The notes under the pieces were generated by a model. That model was not told the origin of the DNA. It was given only the letters and a program-made list of their open reading frames with translations, and did no database searches. Of a stretch of 13,996 nt of DNA, positions 9,962 through 13,996 are shown piece after piece. The stretch is taken from positions 1 to 13,996 of the forward strand of contig JNEM01006996.1 of the NCBI GenBank assembly GCA_000697335.1, read 5' to 3'. A program made the translations under genes and the position numbers. Every line of letters begins with the position of its first letter. Position 1 is the stretch's first letter. This DNA is from Conidiobolus incongruus B7586 (taxonomy: Eukaryota > Entomophthoromycota > Entomophthoromycetes > Entomophthorales > Conidiobolaceae).

Positions 9962-10555
9962 TTAATTTGTATCATTAGTTATTCTCTTTGATGGTAATAT
10001 TAAAAGTTCTTCGTAATTAATATGAGATTTTGCAGGAATACTTGGAGGAACAGATAAAGGAAAACATTGTTTGTCAAAGATCTGAGTTTTCGATGAATTA
10101 TTCTGAATAGGCGGTATAGGTAGGGACTGTGTATTAATAGGGACATGTGGAGAGTCAGAATTTCTAGAATTTTTGACGTTTTTGGCCTTTCTGTTGTATT
10201 TTTTAACCCACCTGCCATTTTTCAATATATAACCAAGTAGTTGAAGATGCCTTCCAACACTTGATCTAGTGGAGCCAAGTAACTTGGCAATTTCAATTTG
10301 CGATAGATCATTTTTTTTATCTAGTAAATCTATAAGAGCTTGACCATCAAATTCAACAGCTCTTCCAACACGCGGTTTATCTTTAATCTTAAAATCACCA
10401 CTCTCAAATTGTTTAAAAAATCTGGAACAAGTAGCTTGACTCACACTTTTTGTACCATAAGTTTCTTGAATTCTTTGAAAGGCGCCTTCCACCTGAGCTC
10501 CTCTACGATATTCATATAAAATGACATGTCTTATATGCTCTTTTGTAACATCCAT
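9962..10555 (-). CDS. Stand-alone mariner-type paired HTH protein
   Basis: The 197-residue product carries the bipartite DNA-binding region of mariner/Tc1 transposases (Mos1 HTH type). The first helix-turn-helix is at about 5-55 (IRHVILYEYRRGAQ, then SQATCSRFFKQFESGDF). The linker DKPRVGRA (59-66) is the usual DKPR.GR segment. The second helix-turn-helix is at about 68-112 (LSQIEIAKLLGSTRSSVGRHL), ending in NGRWVKKY, where a transposase would continue with KWVPHEL and the DDE/D domain. Here a tail of about 80 residues follows: a basic stretch (NRKAKNVKNSR, 121-131, possibly a nuclear signal), then Pro/Ser/Asn-rich sequence and YEELLILP near the end. No catalytic domain is seen in the 280 bp before BUD6, and I found no terminal inverted repeats. 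The frame is fully open. It could be a domesticated DNA-binding protein or a truncated transposon; the sequence alone does not decide. It runs in the same direction as BUD6 but is a separate gene. Confidence 0.72.
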   Translation of the reverse strand: MDVTKEHIRHVILYEYRRGAQVEGAFQRIQETYGTKSVSQATCSRFFKQFESGDFKIKDKPRVGRAVEFDGQALIDLLDKKNDLSQIEIAKLLGSTRSSVGRHLQLLGYILKNGRWVKKYNRKAKNVKNSRNSDSPHVPINTQSLPIPPIQNNSSKTQIFDKQCFPLSVPPSIPAKSHINYEELLILPSKRITNDTN

Positions 10556-10964
10556 TATTTCTTTAATATGTTAGTTAAATTATTTTTAAATTTGCAAATT
10601 ATCATTAAGTCAATTAATTTGAATAAGAATTATGATATTTATGGGAGCTCATTATATTTTAGCCTTATTGGATATATAAAGACTTAAAACTAATGTTTTA
10701 TAGCTTTTAATTGGCTGTATTCTTTAAACAATCTGAAATTCAATATAGGCTGATTTCAGATAGATTTTTCAACAAGTCTCATTCAATTAAATTTATCAGA
10801 ATTGAAATTTTTTGTATATTTATTTGATGAATTAAATTATAGGTTTAAAAGATTTCAACAAGGCATTTTTATCCAATCTATACAAAATATTTCAATTAAC
10901 TAATATTAGATAATATTTATCTATATCAATTATAATTTTTGAACTGAAGACATCAATAAGTTGA

Positions 10965-10969
10965 CCAAT
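10965..10969 (+). promoter_or_regulatory. CCAAT box candidate
   Basis: GACCAATCA fits the extended CCAAT-box consensus bound by the Hap2/3/5 (NF-Y) complex. It lies about 270 bp upstream of the MET22 start. A short motif like this is only suggestive. Confidence 0.3.
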
Positions 10970-11100
10970 CAAACTGAAAACAAAGTCCCTAATCCCATAA
11001 TTGAGGGTTTCAACATATGATTTACCCATTGATAGCTGATTAAATATCAAATCAAATATTTGATCATTAAGAGATATTAACTCTTAAATTAATAAAAAAA

Positions 11101-11108
11101 TATAAATA
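11101..11108 (+). promoter_or_regulatory. TATA box candidate for MET22
   Basis: TATAAATA is a perfect TATA-element match about 130 bp upstream of the MET22 start codon. In DNA this rich in A and T the chance rate is high, so the call rests on its position between the CCAAT box and the gene. Confidence 0.3.
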
Positions 11109-11238
11109 GTACAAAGCATTAATCATCAAAAAAATATTATAATCAAATTTCAATATTTAAATAATATTCAAAATTCAATTCACAAAGCGTTTATTTAACA
11201 TCAACAGACATTTATTATCAAATCAATTAAAGTTCAAA

Positions 11239-12494
11239 ATGTCAGGTAAATTAAATTTTGGGAATATTTGATGACTGTTTGTATTGACAAGCTTAAATAA
11301 GATTACTCAAAAGAAAGACAAGTTGCCATTGATGCAGTATTAAAGGCTTCTAAACTTTGTGACCAGGTGTTTCGTACATTGGTTCAAGCTAATGATGCTA
11401 TCACTAAAAAGGATAAGAGTCCAGTCACACGTAAGTATAATGTTCTCAGCTTATAGTGTTATTGGCCTTTTATACCATTTTAAAATATTATATCAAAAGT
11501 TTAACTTATATTTATTTATATATAGTTGCTGATTTTGGTGCCCAAGCCATCGTTAATTGGATAATAAAAAATAATTTCCCCGAAGATTCTATTGTTGGTG
11601 AAGAGGAATCATCATTCCTTAGGAGTGAAGAGGGTCAAAGCTTGAGTGAAAGAATTGTTCAACTTGTCAACGAAGTTGCTGATCAGCCAGTCACGAGGGA
11701 ACAAGTAATCTTTTTTGTTGAATTTTAATATCAATATTAATCCAATATTTTAGATTTTGGATGCAATTGATTTGGGTAACTATGAAGGTGGCTCTACCGG
11801 CAGATTCTGGACATTGGACCCTGTTGACGGTACTAAGGGATTCTTGAGAGGTGGCCAATATGCTGTCTGTCTTGCTCTCATTGTTGACGGAGAAGTGCAA
11901 CTCGGCGTCATGGGAGGTCCCAATCTGCCTGTTGACTTTTCCGATTCAGCTTCTGCCAAAGGCACATTATTTATTGCCCAAAAGGGACAAGGAGCCTATC
12001 AAGTAACCTCACCATATCACACCTAAACTCACATTGATCCCAATTTTATTTAGCGTTCATTCCAAGATCCTTCAGAAAAGCCCATCCAAATGCGACTCAT
12101 CTCCGATCTCACCCAGGCCAAATTCTGCGAAAGTGTTGAAGCTGGCCATTCTTCTCACGACGACTCACAAAAGATTGCTCAAGAACTCGGTCTCAAGGCC
12201 GAATCCGTCAAGATGGATAGTCAGTGCAAATATGCTTCAATTTCCAGAGGTGATGGCGATATCTATCTCCGCCTCCCAGTATCTGCCTCATATGAAGAGA
12301 AGATTTGGGATCATGCTTCAGGCGTCCTCCTAGTCGGCGAAGCTGGTGGCAAGGTTACAGACGTCTATGGCAAGAAGATTGACTTCTCCCAAGGCCGTAC
12401 TCTCAAGTTAAATAAGGGTATTGTTGCATCCCATGCCTCTCACCACGCCACCGTCCTCCAAGCCGTTCAAAAAGTGTTGAATATCCAAAATTAA
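11239..12494 (+). CDS. MET22: 3'(2'),5'-bisphosphate nucleotidase (Hal2/Met22)
   Basis: This Mg2+-dependent, lithium- and sodium-sensitive phosphatase (inositol monophosphatase superfamily) hydrolyses pAp to AMP, and PAPS to APS, keeping sulfate assimilation and RNA processing from being poisoned by pAp. Exons 11239-11245, 11302-11430, 11526-11704, 11754-12002 and 12054-12494 give 334 residues (yeast Hal2, 357). Introns are 56, 95, 49 and 51 nt, all GT..AG. Landmarks run in family order: KSPVTLADFGAQ (41-52, with Asp48), IVGEEESS (68-75, metal ligand Glu71), LDPVDGTKGFLRGG (126-139, ligands Asp127 and Asp130), GHSSHD (219-224) and EKIWDHASG (270-278, ligand Asp274). All metal ligands known from yeast Hal2 are present. 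The first coding exon is only 7 nt (ATG TCA G); the spliced start MSDYSKERQVAIDAV matches the family N-terminus. The exons are less AT-rich than the introns, and the last exon favours C-ending codons. Confidence 0.95.
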
Positions 12495-12584
12495 TCCTCT
12501 TAAAGCAGCATATTTTCTCACACTTATATATAACAGTTTTGGTCTAATTTTAAATATTTTTTATTAGAGCAATTTACTGTTTTT

Positions 12585-12590
12585 AATAAA
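12585..12590 (+). terminator. Poly(A) signal of MET22
   Basis: AATAAA lies 90 bp past the MET22 stop codon, in a T-rich context typical of fungal 3' ends. It is the first canonical hexamer downstream of the gene. Confidence 0.5.
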
Positions 12591-13177
12591 CCAATCTTTT
12601 AATATTCTATTCTTTTTTAACTTTTGGAAATCATATCATTCGAATCTTGGTAATTTTCTTTAATGATTATTTTATTTGATAAAATAAGTTTATTTTTATC
12701 ATTATGAATGACCACATATTTAATTGTCAATTATTATATATTTTTCTACTAAATACCATATTTGTGAAATTCAAATCGACTATGTAATTTTCATTTAATT
12801 GATTTATTGAATTTTGATGAATAAACCTATTTATTCAATCTAGAATTTTTATTGTTTTATTCAACAATCCAAAAATCATTGATTATTATATTTTATGATG
12901 CTTAACATATGCTGGTTGATAGTTCCAAGCTATCTCAATATAATTGATTCAGAGAGTTTATTATATTTACAGTTTGTATTATATTTGATGTTGTAATTTC
13001 AGTTTTCTTGAAATTTGTTATAGTTGATTAAGTTAAAATTAAATAAAATTTTGTCATAGCTGTGATTATAGCTTGAATTTGAAATAATGGGAATTTTTTA
13101 ATTTTTAATTTTTAAAACTTATCATTAGTTTTAAATAAACAAAATTATACAAAATAAATAGGAAATTATACAATTTT

Positions 13178-13181
<4 letters not shown>

Positions 13182-13211
<30 letters not shown>
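13182..13211. repeat. (TA)n microsatellite
   Basis: A pure TA dinucleotide tract of about 30 bp, ending where the TGTTAG sequence begins. Confidence 0.9.
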
Positions 13212-13214
<3 letters not shown>

Positions 13215-13455
13215 AGATTTTCAGTGTGATCAGAGTTTATAATTTAAAACAGTAAAATAAAGATAAATCTATGTTTTTATTTCTATTCTTAATCCAACAA
13301 TAGTCCCTTATATCTTTTTTCAAGTACCCTTATTTCCTTTGTTAAATCTCCTCAATAAAAGTGTCATCAAGTTATGACAAATAATACTTAGTAATTGTGG
13401 GATAAGTTGAAATTGTTTGATTAGATGGTAATAATATAAGTGGTTGGTAATATTA

Positions 13456-13458
<3 letters not shown>

Positions 13459-13493
<35 letters not shown>
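13459..13493. repeat. (AT)n microsatellite
   Basis: A pure AT dinucleotide tract of about 35 bp. It directly follows the perfect 16-bp palindrome TTGGTAATATTACCAA at 13444-13459, so the whole could extrude as a cruciform or slip in replication. Confidence 0.9.
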
Positions 13494-13494
<1 letters not shown>

Positions 13495-13996
13495 TAGCTT
13501 ACAAAAGTAAGTTATAAAATTAAAATTACTTATATATTTACTTATATCTTAAACAATTCTTAATTAAATGAATTTAAATTAAAATATATAATTTACTTAT
13601 ATTAGTTGATTATATTTAATTATATTTGATTTTATTTTATTAACTATTGGTTAATATATTAAAACCTAAAATTTAACCAAGGTAAGTTATAAATTTGTAA
13701 GTTTATAAGTTAAACAGATATAAATAACAAAACTTATATATATCTTTTTTTCTTTTGTTTTATTATATATTATAAAACTATTAAGTTAATATCTTAAAAT
13801 TAATATTATAATGCTTAAATCTCTTTTTAAAATAATTCACTTATATATCAATTAACTTCATAATAAAGATAAATCAACTTGTGAGATTATTAAAATTATT
13901 AGTATTAGTTAATTTATTATAGTTAAGGTTATTAAAAATAATATTAAAAAAACACTTAAACTAAAACTTAAGTATATTAAAATTATAAATAAATAT

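Larger units (their letters stand above)
10556..11238. other. Divergent intergenic region, HTH gene and MET22
   Basis: This AT-rich region must hold the promoters of two genes transcribed away from each other. I see a CCAAT box and a TATA-like box on the MET22 side, listed separately. Nothing specific stands out on the HTH-gene side, and no mariner-like terminal repeat is recognised. Confidence 0.5.
12600..13996. other. AT-rich spacer at the right end
   Basis: I see no gene. Apart from the microsatellites listed separately, 13211-13299 begins TGTTAG and ends CCAACA, and 13647-13680 has an 8-bp inverted repeat (TTGGTTAA and TTAACCAA). From about 13494 to the end the DNA is extremely AT-rich with recurring AAGTTATAA and CTTATAT words, similar in style to bases 1-520. 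Confidence 0.5.

Noticed and set aside
10437-10443. TGACTCA heptamer
   Set aside because: It lies inside the coding region of the HTH gene and is best explained by its codons.
12034-12333. 99-codon frame overlapping MET22 exon 5
   Set aside because: It is the wrong frame of exon 5; the frame that continues exon 4 carries the conserved EKIWDHASG motif.
13448-13456. TAATATTAC, the nonanucleotide of geminivirus-type replication origins, inside a 16-bp palindrome
   Set aside because: The motif is all A/T except the last base, so it is expected by chance here. There is no stem-loop of the right design and no Rep-like gene nearby.
1-13996. CRISPR arrays, rRNA, snoRNA C/D pairs, tandem gene arrays
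   Set aside because: I looked for regular repeat-spacer units, conserved rRNA words and C/D box pairs at suitable spacing on both strands and found none that held up by eye.

Overview
The window reads as nuclear DNA from an AT-rich fungus. The evidence is spliceosomal introns of about 50-95 nt with GT..AG ends, two eukaryotic Pol III-type tRNA genes without encoded CCA, a Bud6/Aip3 gene (a fungal polarity factor), and fungal-type homoserine dehydrogenase and Hal2/Met22 genes. Coding exons are clearly richer in G and C than the very A/T-rich spacers. The long simple spacers, short introns and mariner-type DNA suggest an early-diverging (zygomycete-grade) lineage such as Entomophthoromycotina or Kickxellomycotina. 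That placement is a guess. CTG falls where leucine is expected in the Hal2 homologue, so nothing points to a changed code.

Layout: 1-1600 is AT-rich spacer. 1803-2873 (+) is an intronless homoserine dehydrogenase with a Gcn4-type TGACTCA site 140 bp upstream of its start. 3297-3370 (-) is tRNA-Val(AAC). About 4140-5790 (-) is an old, heavily broken pol fossil of a Ty3/gypsy-like LTR element. 6947-7017 (-) is tRNA-His(GTG). 7636-9682 (-) is a three-exon Bud6/Aip3 gene whose first intron has three acceptors in the same phase. 9962-10555 (-) is a complete 197-codon ORF with both helix-turn-helix units of a mariner/Tc1 transposase but no catalytic domain. 11239-12494 (+) is a five-exon 3'(2'),5'-bisphosphate nucleotidase whose first coding exon is only 7 nt. 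12600-13996 is AT-rich spacer with (AT)n tracts.

How the genes relate: homoserine dehydrogenase makes the branch-point precursor of methionine and threonine, and the bisphosphate nucleotidase removes pAp formed during sulfate assimilation. Both therefore feed methionine synthesis, but they lie about 8.4 kb apart with unrelated genes between them, so this is not a cluster. Bud6 is a cytoskeletal housekeeping gene. The least ordinary object is the stand-alone mariner-type DNA-binding protein, which may be a domesticated regulator or only a truncated transposon.
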